Positions 28,424-37,337 of a DNA stretch of 64,000 nucleotides are shown piece by piece. Location of the stretch: contig NZ_CP017704.1 of the NCBI RefSeq assembly GCF_002243645.1, positions 186,001 through 250,000 on the forward strand. The letters run 5' to 3'. Within the stretch, counting starts at the first letter, position 1. Each line of letters starts with the position of its first letter. The translations under genes were made by a program, and so were the position numbers. This DNA comes from Peribacillus simplex NBRC 15720 = DSM 1321. Lineage in GTDB: Bacteria > Bacillota > Bacilli > Bacillales > DSM-1321. The notes beneath the pieces are model-generated. The model was not told where the DNA came from and did not search any database. It was given only the letters and a program-made list of their open reading frames with translations.

Positions 28424-28579
28424 TCAGCGTTCTAAAATCCTGATGTCGGTAAATGGTTGATTAAATAATTCGCTGGAAATCAAAAGAGTGCCAAGGACTT
28501 CTCTTTCATCTTCAGCTTTAATGATTTCCGACAAAATTAAGGTACTGCCATTCCTGACCGTTACTTTATATTCATTCAT
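28424..28579 (-). CDS. 51-residue hypothetical protein
   Basis: An ATG at 28579 preceded by a GAGGGGGG site opens a 51-codon frame ending at the TGA at 28424. The product starts MNEYKVTVRNGSTLILSEII and ends TDIRILER; it is soluble and shows alternating hydrophobic residues typical of beta strands. It lies 60 bases upstream of the SRAP start in the same direction, so the two may be cotranscribed. I do not recognise a family. Confidence 0.6.
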   Translation of the reverse strand: MNEYKVTVRNGSTLILSEIIKAEDEREVLGTLLISSELFNQPFTDIRILER

Positions 28580-28944
28580 GTAATCCCCCCTCAAAAGGCT
28601 AGATGGTTGTTATTATAAACCAAAAACCCCCAAGTATCAGTATTGAACTTTGGAAGAGTCATGGTCAATCTTCTAATGGAGAGGCCGCATGGAGGTTCCT
28701 TTATACTTCTAAGGGTTAGTCGAACGAGGCAATGCCTGAGACCATAACTCCTTGTAAAGGAGGCGTAAAAAAGACTGTCCATGAATGATTCATGGACAAT
28801 CTGGGCACTGTCAAAGGTTATTCGATTCAATACTGATAATTTGATTATGGAGATAGCATTGAGGCAAGCCCCAACAGTCGGTACGAAAAGGCACGCTCTT
28901 CTAGAAGAACCAAATTGGAGTTGCCCCTATTCCAAGTCCATTCA
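28580..28944. other. Intergenic region downstream of formimidoylglutamase
   Basis: It holds a strong leftward terminator at 28764-28800 and otherwise no gene with support. Open frames at 28591-28830 (minus) and 28781-29143 (plus) cross the terminator or lie antisense to hutG and have no ribosome site. Confidence 0.5.
28764..28800 (-). terminator. Intrinsic terminator, perfect palindromic stem
   Basis: TGTCCATGAAT and ATTCATGGACA arms (28776-28798) with almost no loop, followed on the minus strand by GTCTTTTTTACG. It is 147 bases past the hutG stop. Confidence 0.75.
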
Positions 28945-29901
28945 TTATTTAAAATGCAGCAAAACCTCATTTATTAAATGTGCTGCCAATGTAACGGTTT
29001 TATTATTTTCGTCCAACGAAGGATTCACTTCCGAGATATCAAAGGAGAGGATCTTTTCATTCGATACGATATGCCTAATAATGGCACGGACCAATTTCGG
29101 ATTCAGTCCAAACGGCGATGGAGCACTTACCCCAGGTGCGTAGGCTGAATCAATAACGTCCGTACATAATGTAAGAATAATGTAGTCATTTTCCTTAACG
29201 AATTCATTTATCCGCCGCTTAGTTTCATCCATTTCGTTCAATGACAAATCTTCTTCCAATATGTAGTCGACCTTACTTCTCTCAGCAGTTTCAAACAGTG
29301 CCTTCGTATTCCCCTGCTTCTGAATTCCGACACATAAATATCCACAACTTTGATCTTCGTCCAAAATCTGCTTAAACATCGTTCCTGATGAACTTTCTTT
29401 TTCATATGGCCTCATATCAAAGTGAGCGTCAATATTAATAATCCCTAATCTAGCTTTTGGTCCAATGGATTTCCTAATCCCAAGATAATGGCCATACAGG
29501 GTCTCGTGTCCTCCCCCAAGTATGATAGGAATCGCTTTAGTCTCCAATATCCCGGCAACAGCTGATCCCAATTGGGATTGGGCGGCCTCCATCTCTGTAC
29601 TTTCACATATTACATTTCCAGCATCCACCAGCTCGATTTGGGAAGGTAAATGACAGGGTAATTTTGCCAATGACTGCCTAATATGATCGGGACCCTCTGC
29701 AGCACCAATCCTGCCCTTATTCCTTTTTACGCCTTCATCACATTTGAAGCCAATCAATCCAAAGGTCCTTGATGCATTGGAAGAGATGGCTAATTCCGAA
29801 ATCGGTGCCAAACGTACTCTTTGGTGGTATCTGAAGCTGTCCATGTCAGATTGGGAATCAATTCTTCCATTCCAATATTTTAAAGTCGGATTAGTATACA
29901 T
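28945..29901 (-). CDS. hutG: Formimidoylglutamase-like ureohydrolase (HutG)
   Basis: A 318-residue arginase-fold enzyme expected to cleave N-formimidoyl-glutamate to glutamate and formamide in histidine breakdown. Manganese motifs are GGGHETLYGHYLGIR and INIDAHFDMRP. The third motif reads LTLCTDVIDSAYAPGVSAPS, where many ureohydrolases have DLDV, so one Asp position is Cys here. RRNKG-type KRNKGRIGAAEGPDHIR is typical of HutG. AAGGAG precedes the ATG. No hutH, hutU or hutI is in the window; a divergent LysR gene 123 bases away probably regulates it. Confidence 0.85.
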   Translation of the reverse strand: MYTNPTLKYWNGRIDSQSDMDSFRYHQRVRLAPISELAISSNASRTFGLIGFKCDEGVKRNKGRIGAAEGPDHIRQSLAKLPCHLPSQIELVDAGNVICESTEMEAAQSQLGSAVAGILETKAIPIILGGGHETLYGHYLGIRKSIGPKARLGIINIDAHFDMRPYEKESSSGTMFKQILDEDQSCGYLCVGIQKQGNTKALFETAERSKVDYILEEDLSLNEMDETKRRINEFVKENDYIILTLCTDVIDSAYAPGVSAPSPFGLNPKLVRAIIRHIVSNEKILSFDISEVNPSLDENNKTVTLAAHLINEVLLHFK

Positions 29902-30024
29902 AATTTCTCCTTTATTTAAAAAATTCCGAAATATCTTTTTTTAAAATTATAAATGAGATAATATATAATTACCAATACAAAAATTCAATAAATCTATAGT
30001 TTAAAGCTATAGAAAGGAGAATAT

Positions 30025-30927
30025 ATGGACCTTCGTCAACTTCGGTATTTCACTACCATTGTCCAGGAAAAGAATTTCTCAAAAGCGTCAAAAATACTGC
30101 ATATATCTCAACCTTCCCTAAGTAATGCCATAATGAAAATAGAAAATGAAGTTAGTTTTCAGCTTTTGGAACGTAATACAAGGGGGCTTGAGCTTACGGA
30201 AGCAGGGGGGATTTTTTATACTAGATCTGTTGATCTGTTAAGAAGATTCGATAATATGCAAGTGGAGCTTAAGGAAATGAAGGATGTTGGAAGCGGAACA
30301 GTATCTATAGGTTCCATAGAGTCATTCAAATTTTGGTTCCCGAAGATAATCAGGAATTTTAAAATCAATTATCCTAATATTCATATAAAAGTCAGGGAAA
30401 TATTAGGGGAAGAGAAGGTTTTCGATTCGTTAAACCGGTATAATGTTCATTTCACCATCACGAACCAGCCCATCAACAACGATGAAATTCTGTCCACTCC
30501 CCTTTATAATGAAAAATTCATGCTTTTGATCCATAAAGATGACGAGTTAAACGAAAAAGAATCCATCACTTTCCAAGACATTGCAAAGAAAGAATTGATC
30601 ATCAGTACAACTGGATTTCAAACAAGAGATGATATCTTAAGAGCATTTAAAGGTGAAAATGCAATTCCCAATATCCTATACGAAATAGAAAGGCTTGAAA
30701 CAGCTTGCAGTTTGGTAGAAGAAGGGCTTGGGGTTACAATTTTACCGGAAAGCTATATTAAATCCGCTGCTATACCAAATACTGCAATTCGCGCAATCGA
30801 TTCGAACTTTTTGGAAAGGACTGTTTACATTGCTTATTTGAAAGATCGTTATCTATCTCCTGCGGTATATAGGTTAATAGAGGACATACATAGCTTTTTT
30901 AAGAGTGATGTTAGGTTCGATGACTAA
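30025..30927 (+). CDS. LysR-type regulator, divergent from hutG
   Basis: A 300-residue regulator with an N-terminal winged helix (MDLRQLRYFTTIVQEKNFSK; LHISQPSLSNAIMKIENEVS) and effector domain from about residue 90. The AAAGGAG site lies 6 bases before the ATG. It resembles GltC/CynR-like LysR proteins in overall form. The shared 123-base intergenic region with hutG suggests control of that gene; the effector could be a histidine-pathway intermediate, but this is inference. Confidence 0.9.
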   Translation: MDLRQLRYFTTIVQEKNFSKASKILHISQPSLSNAIMKIENEVSFQLLERNTRGLELTEAGGIFYTRSVDLLRRFDNMQVELKEMKDVGSGTVSIGSIESFKFWFPKIIRNFKINYPNIHIKVREILGEEKVFDSLNRYNVHFTITNQPINNDEILSTPLYNEKFMLLIHKDDELNEKESITFQDIAKKELIISTTGFQTRDDILRAFKGENAIPNILYEIERLETACSLVEEGLGVTILPESYIKSAAIPNTAIRAIDSNFLERTVYIAYLKDRYLSPAVYRLIEDIHSFFKSDVRFDD

Positions 30928-30945
30928 AAAAGAACCCAACGAAAA

Positions 30946-30983
30946 ACATCCCCTTATGCACATTGCACAAGGGGAATGTTTCA
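30946..30983 (+). terminator. Terminator after the LysR gene
   Basis: ACATCCCCTT...TGCA and TGCA...AAGGGGAATGT arms (30946-30979, one mismatch and a bulge) followed by TTTC; modest T-run. Confidence 0.6.
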
Positions 30984-31065
30984 TTCCATTGCTCTGGCCA
31001 TTTTCCTTGATTTCCTTATTTACATCTTGCTAAAGGAATTTCAGTCTATATTCATCAGGATAAAA

Positions 31066-33141
31066 TTAATTCGTGACACTACCATCTTCGTCTGGATCTT
31101 CAATATCAGCCGGATCTTTTTCCAATAGTGCCTCTTTGTCTTTTTCGTTCCATTTTGCTTTATATCCTAATGATTTCGCTACTCTTAACACCGGTAGATA
31201 CGATTTTTTATCTGGTTTAAATGTTTCTAAGTCCCCTGATTGGATTACACCCAAACCAAGTAGCAATTTGTCTGATTGAATATAGGGTTTTTCATCTATC
31301 AGTTTCATTTGTTCAGCTGTATAAGGATAAACGGCTCCATTCACTTTTAAGGTAAACGGTCCCTTTTTTTCTTCTTTTATTTCTTTTGGCTTTTTCGATT
31401 TATAAGAAACATTATAAACTCCTTGAACAGTTCCTTCTCTCGTATTATCGGCTCCTCCATACATTTTCCCCTTTTCATAATCAAAAATAACAGCTTGCAC
31501 ATTTCCGATATGTTGGGGTTTTTCTTCATAAACATGGCCTTTTGCCATTAACTCCAACCTTGTATTTTGTTCAATTCCCGGTTCCCATCTAACTGTCGGA
31601 TAACCAGCAGAATAAATGCGTGGCGCAAGTATCGCATCTTGAATTAGCATTTGATGATCAAGTACATTCATAATCGTTTCAGATACCGATGCGATTATCG
31701 TCGCCCCGCCTGGTGAACCAATGGCCATGAAGGGGTTGCCATCTTTTAATACGAAGGTCGGGGACATACTGCTTCTTGGTCTTTTTCCTGGTTCCACCTG
31801 GTTAACTCCACCCGGTGTGGCATCAAAATCCGTCATTTCATTATTAAGCATGAATCCATAATCAGGTACCATGATACCTGATCCGAATACTTGCTCGATT
31901 GTAGTCGTATAAGCAACCATATTTCCCCACTTATCCATTACAGAAAAGTGAGTCGTTTGTCCGATCGGGGTTTTCTCTTCTTTTACCTTCTCCATTGAAA
32001 TGGGTTCTTTGCCCTCATACTTCCATGGATCGCCTGCTTTGACATCAGCTGTTGATCTATTTGGATTAATGAGTTTTCTTCTTTCTTTTATATAATCTTC
32101 ATCCAATAGTCCTTTTGTTGGTACATCATAAAAATCTTCATCTGCCATATAGGCAGCGCGATCGGCAAAAGCGAGATGCATGGCTTCGGTTAGATAATGT
32201 AGATACTCAGGGGAGTTCGCCCCCATCTTTTGTACATCGAATCCTTCCATTAGCTCCAGGATTTGTTGGACAGTCAAGCTGCCTGAACTTGGTGAAGCTG
32301 CCCCCACCACTTCAAAGCCCCTATATTCCGATTTAATTGGCTTCCTCTCTTTCACTACATAGTTTTCCAAATCCTCGGTTGTCATCGTTCCTTCTCGTTT
32401 TTGAACTTCTTTGGTAAGTGCTTCCCCGATTTCACCTTTATAAAAAACATTAGAACCTTGTTTTTTTATTAACTTAAGAGTCTTTGCCAGATCTGGCTGA
32501 ACGAGGGTGTCTCCCTCTTCCAATTGTTTTCCGTTTGGCACAAAAACTTTTGCAGCCGCTTGGTTATTTTCTAGTTTTTTTACATTTTCATCGATATATT
32601 GTGCTGTTATCCAATTGACTTTAACCCCTTTTTCAGCTTGTTTAATGGCCGGGTCCATAACTTGTGATAATTTCAATGTTCCATATTTCTCAAGTGCAGC
32701 TTCCATCCCCTTAAGGGTTCCAGGGACTGCAACAGCTTTACCAGTTGTGTGCCGTTTACTAAAAGGAACAGGTTTTCCCTTTTCATCTAAAAATAGTTCA
32801 GGCGTAACATTTTGCGGTGCCATTTCGCGGCTATCGATCATCGTTATTTTATTTTCTTTCTTATTATAAATCATGATAAAACCACCGCCGCCAATTCCAG
32901 ACATCATCGGTTCAACTACATTTAACGATAATTGAATGGCTGCTGCTGCATCGACTGCGTTTCCACCTTGTTTTAATATCTTTATACCCGCTTCAGCTGC
33001 TAAAGGGTGGGAAACTGATACGATTCCTTTTGTAGCCCCCTTTCCCATTGACTCGTCTATTCCAGGGACACTTGCAAAAGCTGGTGTGATCATACAAAAG
33101 AAACTGAAAGTAACTAAAATAAAACTTTTTAAAAATTTCAT
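31066..33141 (-). CDS. ggt: Gamma-glutamyltransferase precursor with C-terminal extension
   Basis: A 691-residue secreted GGT that hydrolyses or transfers gamma-glutamyl groups from glutathione, polyglutamate or gamma-glutamyl peptides. A signal peptide covers residues 1-24. Autocleavage should occur before Thr396 in GQTTHFSVMDKWGN. Substrate-loop motifs RPRSSMSPTFVLKDG and AIGSPGGATIIASV are present. From about residue 595 there is an extra segment of about 95 residues (TLKVNGAVYPYTAEQMKLID; LPVLRVAKSLGYKAKWNEKD) resembling the copper amine oxidase N-terminal-like domain of surface proteins, then an acidic tail. It lies 202 bases after the TRAP permease. Confidence 0.93.
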   Translation of the reverse strand: MKFLKSFILVTFSFFCMITPAFASVPGIDESMGKGATKGIVSVSHPLAAEAGIKILKQGGNAVDAAAAIQLSLNVVEPMMSGIGGGGFIMIYNKKENKITMIDSREMAPQNVTPELFLDEKGKPVPFSKRHTTGKAVAVPGTLKGMEAALEKYGTLKLSQVMDPAIKQAEKGVKVNWITAQYIDENVKKLENNQAAAKVFVPNGKQLEEGDTLVQPDLAKTLKLIKKQGSNVFYKGEIGEALTKEVQKREGTMTTEDLENYVVKERKPIKSEYRGFEVVGAASPSSGSLTVQQILELMEGFDVQKMGANSPEYLHYLTEAMHLAFADRAAYMADEDFYDVPTKGLLDEDYIKERRKLINPNRSTADVKAGDPWKYEGKEPISMEKVKEEKTPIGQTTHFSVMDKWGNMVAYTTTIEQVFGSGIMVPDYGFMLNNEMTDFDATPGGVNQVEPGKRPRSSMSPTFVLKDGNPFMAIGSPGGATIIASVSETIMNVLDHQMLIQDAILAPRIYSAGYPTVRWEPGIEQNTRLELMAKGHVYEEKPQHIGNVQAVIFDYEKGKMYGGADNTREGTVQGVYNVSYKSKKPKEIKEEKKGPFTLKVNGAVYPYTAEQMKLIDEKPYIQSDKLLLGLGVIQSGDLETFKPDKKSYLPVLRVAKSLGYKAKWNEKDKEALLEKDPADIEDPDEDGSVTN

Positions 33142-33343
33142 GACTTAGTCTCCTTTCAAAATAAAACAAATTAGGGTTTTACCATAAGGCAACAGGAAGT
33201 ACGAACAGATGACTTTAGTAGGAATATGCTGGTTGAGCTCGATATAAAAGCAGTCTGCACATTCTCAATGATGTTTCACTTCAAAAAATCACCCCCCAAA
33301 TGGTTCAGCTCTACCCTTTACTTCTGGTTTGATATTCGAAGAC

Positions 33344-35338
33344 TCAATTTTTCTCTATACTTTGCTTATGTTTCAAGATATTGGGGCTATCGTGATTGTC
33401 ACCCTTCCAAAGATATTGCAAAGCCAACAATACAATAAATGCAGATACCCCAATGATGTCCGATATCGTTTCAGGATAGATTAATAGTAAACCAACGATT
33501 ATAGCGAGTACTCTTTCCAACCAGTGCATCCCCCTCATCCAGTAGCCTATAACACCCGCACCAATTGCGATCATGCCTGACATTGCTGTAAGTACGACCC
33601 AGACAACCTCCATCCAAGTTGTATCGATCATCAACATTTGTGGGGAAAGAACAAATATATATGGAATGATAAATGCAGCGATGGCAAGTTTTGATGACTC
33701 AATCCCCGTTTTTATCGGTTCACCGCCTGCCACCCCTGCCGCTGCAAATGCCGCTAAAGCAACTGGAGGAGTTATATCAGCTATAATGCCAAAATAGAAG
33801 ACAAATAAATGTGCAGATAAATCAGGAACACCAAGCAATATGATCGCAGGTGCTGCAATCGTCGATGTGATTACATAATTGGCGGTCGTAGGTGAACCCA
33901 TTCCTAAAATAAGTGCCGCTACCATTGTCAGCATCAATGTTGGAATCAAATATCCGCCAGACAAATCGATCAAACCATTAGCCAGCTTCAGCCCTAATCC
34001 AGTTTTCGTAACGATTCCTACAATAATGCCGGCTGCTGCGGTTGCGGCTGCAACCGCAAGTGCCGTTCGAGCTCCATCCACCAATGCATAAATGATATCG
34101 ATGAATTTCATGCGGACATCCTTGTTTATGAATCCTACAAGAACAGAGATTGCAATGGAATACAGTGCTGCATGTGTAACCGTGATATTCAGCATGAGTA
34201 AGAAGATAATGGCAAGGATCGGTATTAGTAAATAAAATTTGCCGAACACTTCCTTCTTACTTGGCATCTCTTCTTTCGTTAATCCACGAAGCCCAAGTCG
34301 TTTCGCTTCAAAATGGGTCATGATCCAAATTCCTGAAAAGTAAAGGATAGCTGGAATCGCAGCCGCCTTTGCTATATCCCAATACGTTATTCCATTCCCA
34401 ATGAACTCAACCATTAAGAATGCCGCTGCCCCCATTACCGGAGGCATCAATTGACCGCCTGTCGAAGCGGCCGCCTCCACTGCCCCTGCGAATTCCTTCT
34501 TATAACCAAGATTTTTCATCATCGGTATCGTAAATGCTCCTGAAGTGACAACATTAGCTACAGAGCTTCCGCTAATCGTTCCTTGAAGAGCACTGGAAAA
34601 AATCGCAACCTTTGCAGGTCCCCCTATCCTTCTGCCTGCAATGGCGGTTGAAAGATCATTGAAGTATTGACCGACACCTGTCCGGACTAGAAAGGATCCA
34701 AACAGTAAAAATAGGAAGATGAATGTCGATGACACCGCTAACGGAGTACCTAAAATGCCCTCTGTCGAGAAGAACATCGTTTGCACCAAACGTTCCAGAG
34801 TTAAACCGCGATGAGCAAGGAACCCAGGCATATACTGTCCAAAAATTCCATAGAAAATGAATAATGAAGCAATGACCATAATAGGAAGACCCACTGCACG
34901 CCTGGTTGCCTCCAAAACCAGCAGAATGGCCATTAGGCCAACCGCAAAATCCAATGCGCCCAAACGTCCTACATTCATGACGATATCTTCGAAAAATAAG
35001 GGCCAATATGCACCTATCCCGATACTAACGATCGCTAAAATGATATCGTACCAGGCAATTTGAAACTTTCCTTTTTGACGCTTCTTCCTGTTTGCAGGAA
35101 ATAGTAAAAAAATCAAGGAGAGCGCAAACCCTAAATGTATCGTCCGTTGGATTTGTGCTGTAAAAACGCCAAAAATAGCAGTATATAATTGGAATAACGA
35201 AAAAGCCAAGAGTCCAAAAAACGCAATGTGTCCCAAGACACCAGTTAATTTCCTTGTCCCGGCTTCAGGATCATATTTTGCCAATAACTCCTGTTGTTCT
35301 GCTTCGGTTAAATACTTCGTTTTTTCTTGATCAGCCAC
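33344..35338 (-). CDS. TRAP transporter permease, fused 4TM/12TM (DctQM type)
   Basis: A 664-residue membrane protein with small and large TRAP subunits in one chain, the form that partners TAXI binding proteins. Conserved regions are SSALQGTISGSSVANVVTSG, GAVEAAASTGGQLMPPVMGA and LGMGSPTTANYVITSTIAAP. A GTG start follows GGAGTGAAG and overlaps the DUF1850 gene by 8 bases. It probably imports a carboxylate or glutamate-like solute using a sodium gradient. Confidence 0.94.
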   Translation of the reverse strand: MADQEKTKYLTEAEQQELLAKYDPEAGTRKLTGVLGHIAFFGLLAFSLFQLYTAIFGVFTAQIQRTIHLGFALSLIFLLFPANRKKRQKGKFQIAWYDIILAIVSIGIGAYWPLFFEDIVMNVGRLGALDFAVGLMAILLVLEATRRAVGLPIMVIASLFIFYGIFGQYMPGFLAHRGLTLERLVQTMFFSTEGILGTPLAVSSTFIFLFLLFGSFLVRTGVGQYFNDLSTAIAGRRIGGPAKVAIFSSALQGTISGSSVANVVTSGAFTIPMMKNLGYKKEFAGAVEAAASTGGQLMPPVMGAAAFLMVEFIGNGITYWDIAKAAAIPAILYFSGIWIMTHFEAKRLGLRGLTKEEMPSKKEVFGKFYLLIPILAIIFLLMLNITVTHAALYSIAISVLVGFINKDVRMKFIDIIYALVDGARTALAVAAATAAAGIIVGIVTKTGLGLKLANGLIDLSGGYLIPTLMLTMVAALILGMGSPTTANYVITSTIAAPAIILLGVPDLSAHLFVFYFGIIADITPPVALAAFAAAGVAGGEPIKTGIESSKLAIAAFIIPYIFVLSPQMLMIDTTWMEVVWVVLTAMSGMIAIGAGVIGYWMRGMHWLERVLAIIVGLLLIYPETISDIIGVSAFIVLLALQYLWKGDNHDSPNILKHKQSIEKN

Positions 35339-35837
35339 TAATCTTCACTCCCTTCAACTGTTCCCATAAAGAAATTCTTTCCGATGAAATCCTGACCCAT
35401 GTCCCTGGTTTAATATAGTCTGCCAATGTATAAGTTTTTTCATCGTATATTAAACGATGGTTAGCTCTGACTTGTCCTACTCGTAAATCTATATAGGCGA
35501 AATTGCGATTCATATTTTTTATGAAATAGGTACCGTCTTTCTCTACGAATACTTCCTCCCCCTCTGCATTAGAAGGCATACCGACTGCAAAATCATTATA
35601 AGCAAGTTCGGTTTGTTCGATTTGCTTATCCGATAACCGATATGATTCCAAAACATCCGTGAGGTGGATGGAGTGTGTATACTTAATCTTGAATTCTTTT
35701 TCTTTTTTCAATGGAAAGTATGCGACTAATTTCCCTTGGTCCTCGAAGGAAAAGATAATTACATGCTTATAAGGAATAAATAATAAAAAAGCGATGAACA
35801 GAGGTATACCAAAAGCCATGAATCTCGGGAATTTCAT
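35331..35837 (-). CDS. DUF1850 protein associated with TAXI-TRAP transporters
   Basis: A 168-residue protein with one N-terminal hydrophobic helix (FMAFGIPLFIAFLLFIPY) and an outward beta-rich domain containing FKIKYTHSIHLTDVLESYRL, the DUF1850 core. The ATG at 35837 with AAAGGGG upstream is chosen over an in-frame TTG at 35852 that overlaps that site. DUF1850 genes commonly sit beside TAXI-TRAP permeases; their role is not established. It overlaps the permease gene. Confidence 0.88.
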   Translation of the reverse strand: MKFPRFMAFGIPLFIAFLLFIPYKHVIIFSFEDQGKLVAYFPLKKEKEFKIKYTHSIHLTDVLESYRLSDKQIEQTELAYNDFAVGMPSNAEGEEVFVEKDGTYFIKNMNRNFAYIDLRVGQVRANHRLIYDEKTYTLADYIKPGTWVRISSERISLWEQLKGVKISG

Positions 35838-35871
35838 AGGTACCCCTTTCAAAACCAGATATCCGATTCAG

Positions 35872-35913
35872 AAAAAAACGAAGCCGATAGGTCACATTAA
35901 GCGAGCTACCGAC
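35872..35913 (-). terminator. Intercistronic terminator between the TAXI and DUF1850 genes
   Basis: Minus-strand arms GTCGGTAG (35906-35913) and CTATCGGC (35883-35890) pair with two wobbles and are followed by TTCGTTTTTTT. A leaky terminator here would give more binding protein than permease. Confidence 0.6.
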
Positions 35914-35922
35914 CCAATCACA

Positions 35923-36897
35923 TTACTTGGAAACACCTTTTTCTTTAAAGTATCTTGCTGCTCCAGGATGAACTTCCATATCCCCTAACCCTTCAAGTGC
36001 AGTCTTTGCTGTAATGAACTTGCCTTTAGCATGTGTGATTTTATCTGTGTTGTCATAAACAGCTTTAGTCATTTCATAAACTAAATCTTCATCAAGATCC
36101 TTTGTAACCACTAACATCGCTTTAACAGCAACTGTTTTCACCTCGGATTTGATTTTGTACGTACCACTTGGAATTGTTTCTGCAGCATAGTATGGGTACT
36201 TTTTAACCAATGCTTGAATCTTGTCCTCTGCAATAGGCAGGATAAAAATATCATTTTGGACGGATAGCGCCTCAACTGCACCAGTCGGCGTGCCTGCCGT
36301 AATGAAAGCTGCGTCAATATTGCCTGCTTGGATTCCTTCAGCCGACTCATCGAATGATAGATTTTGTCCTTTAATATCTTTTTCAGACAACCCATGTATC
36401 TCCAGGATTTGCATGGCATTGATGTAAGCACCAGAACCTGGTGCGCCAACTGATACCTTTTTACCTTTCAAATCCTCAATTGATTTAATTCCACTCTTTG
36501 CAGTCGCTACAATTTGTACCGTTTCAGGATATAATGAGCTGATCGCTTGTATATTATCTATGGGTTTCCCATCGAACATTTCTTTTCCTTCAAGTGCATA
36601 TGCCGCGATATCCGTTTGCGAAAAAGCGATTTCAGCTTCTCCAGCTCTTAAAGTTTCCATGTTTTCAGCGGAGGCACCAGATGTCTGAGGTGTTATATTC
36701 GCTTTTGTTTTATCGGAAATGATTTTTCCAATTTGTCCTCCAAGTGGATAGTATGTACCTCCCGTTCCACCAGTCAACAGACTCAGGTTTTGGTTTCCGC
36801 CGCCCGAGACACCTGCTTTACTGTCTCCGCAAGCCGCGATAATACCGGTTACCGTCAAAATCAAAACCAATAAAAAGCACTTATGAAATTTTTTCAT
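35923..36897 (-). CDS. TAXI-family TRAP transporter solute-binding lipoprotein
   Basis: A 324-residue extracellular binding protein. Residues 1-22 are a lipoprotein signal with the lipobox IIAACGDS, the Cys becoming lipidated. The mature protein has LSLLTGGTGGTYYPLGGQIG and GASAENMETLRAGEAEIAFS, typical TAXI motifs, and GKKVSVGAPGSGAYINAM. It is the first gene of the TAXI-DUF1850-TRAP operon, with GGGGGAG before the ATG. Known TAXI ligands include glutamate or glutamine-like solutes; the ggt gene downstream would fit but does not prove that. Confidence 0.94.
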   Translation of the reverse strand: MKKFHKCFLLVLILTVTGIIAACGDSKAGVSGGGNQNLSLLTGGTGGTYYPLGGQIGKIISDKTKANITPQTSGASAENMETLRAGEAEIAFSQTDIAAYALEGKEMFDGKPIDNIQAISSLYPETVQIVATAKSGIKSIEDLKGKKVSVGAPGSGAYINAMQILEIHGLSEKDIKGQNLSFDESAEGIQAGNIDAAFITAGTPTGAVEALSVQNDIFILPIAEDKIQALVKKYPYYAAETIPSGTYKIKSEVKTVAVKAMLVVTKDLDEDLVYEMTKAVYDNTDKITHAKGKFITAKTALEGLGDMEVHPGAARYFKEKGVSK

Positions 36898-37337
36898 AAA
36901 ACTCCCCCCTCATTTATTTTCTTCATCCGCAAAAGATGATAGTTTTATTATTCTACCGACCACCTCACTTTACCTTTTTTTACAAAAACAGACATATAAA
37001 CCAAAGGAACTAGTATTTGATTAAAAACTTTTATATAAATCGAAATAACAAGCATAAATGTGTAAAAACACCTATTAAAAACAAGGAAAACACGCTATTA
37101 AATAGTAATATTTTACCTTTTATTACCTATTTCCCCTTTCTTTAAGGATAATATTGACTCTTCCATTTTAGAAATATATTATTGTTATAAACTTATTAGT
37201 CTATATTATAAAATGACCTCCCTAGCATATTTCTAGCTTTTAATCGTTGTTTCCAGCTTTTTCTTGAGAGGGAACATTAGAAGTCCACCCTTTCTATTAC
37301 CAGCCATTTTTTCCTTTTATTTTCAAATCCAACTGAA
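36898..37337. other. Divergent regulatory region between the TAXI operon and LysR gene
   Basis: Very AT-rich, 440 bases, without a gene. An imperfect inverted repeat AATAGTAAT / ATTACCTATT near 37,098-37,128 could be a LysR-type site. Several TATAAT-like sequences prevent a firm promoter call. Confidence 0.4.

Noticed and set aside
28781-29143. 120-codon plus-strand frame
   Set aside because: It starts in a terminator stem and runs antisense to hutG without a ribosome site.
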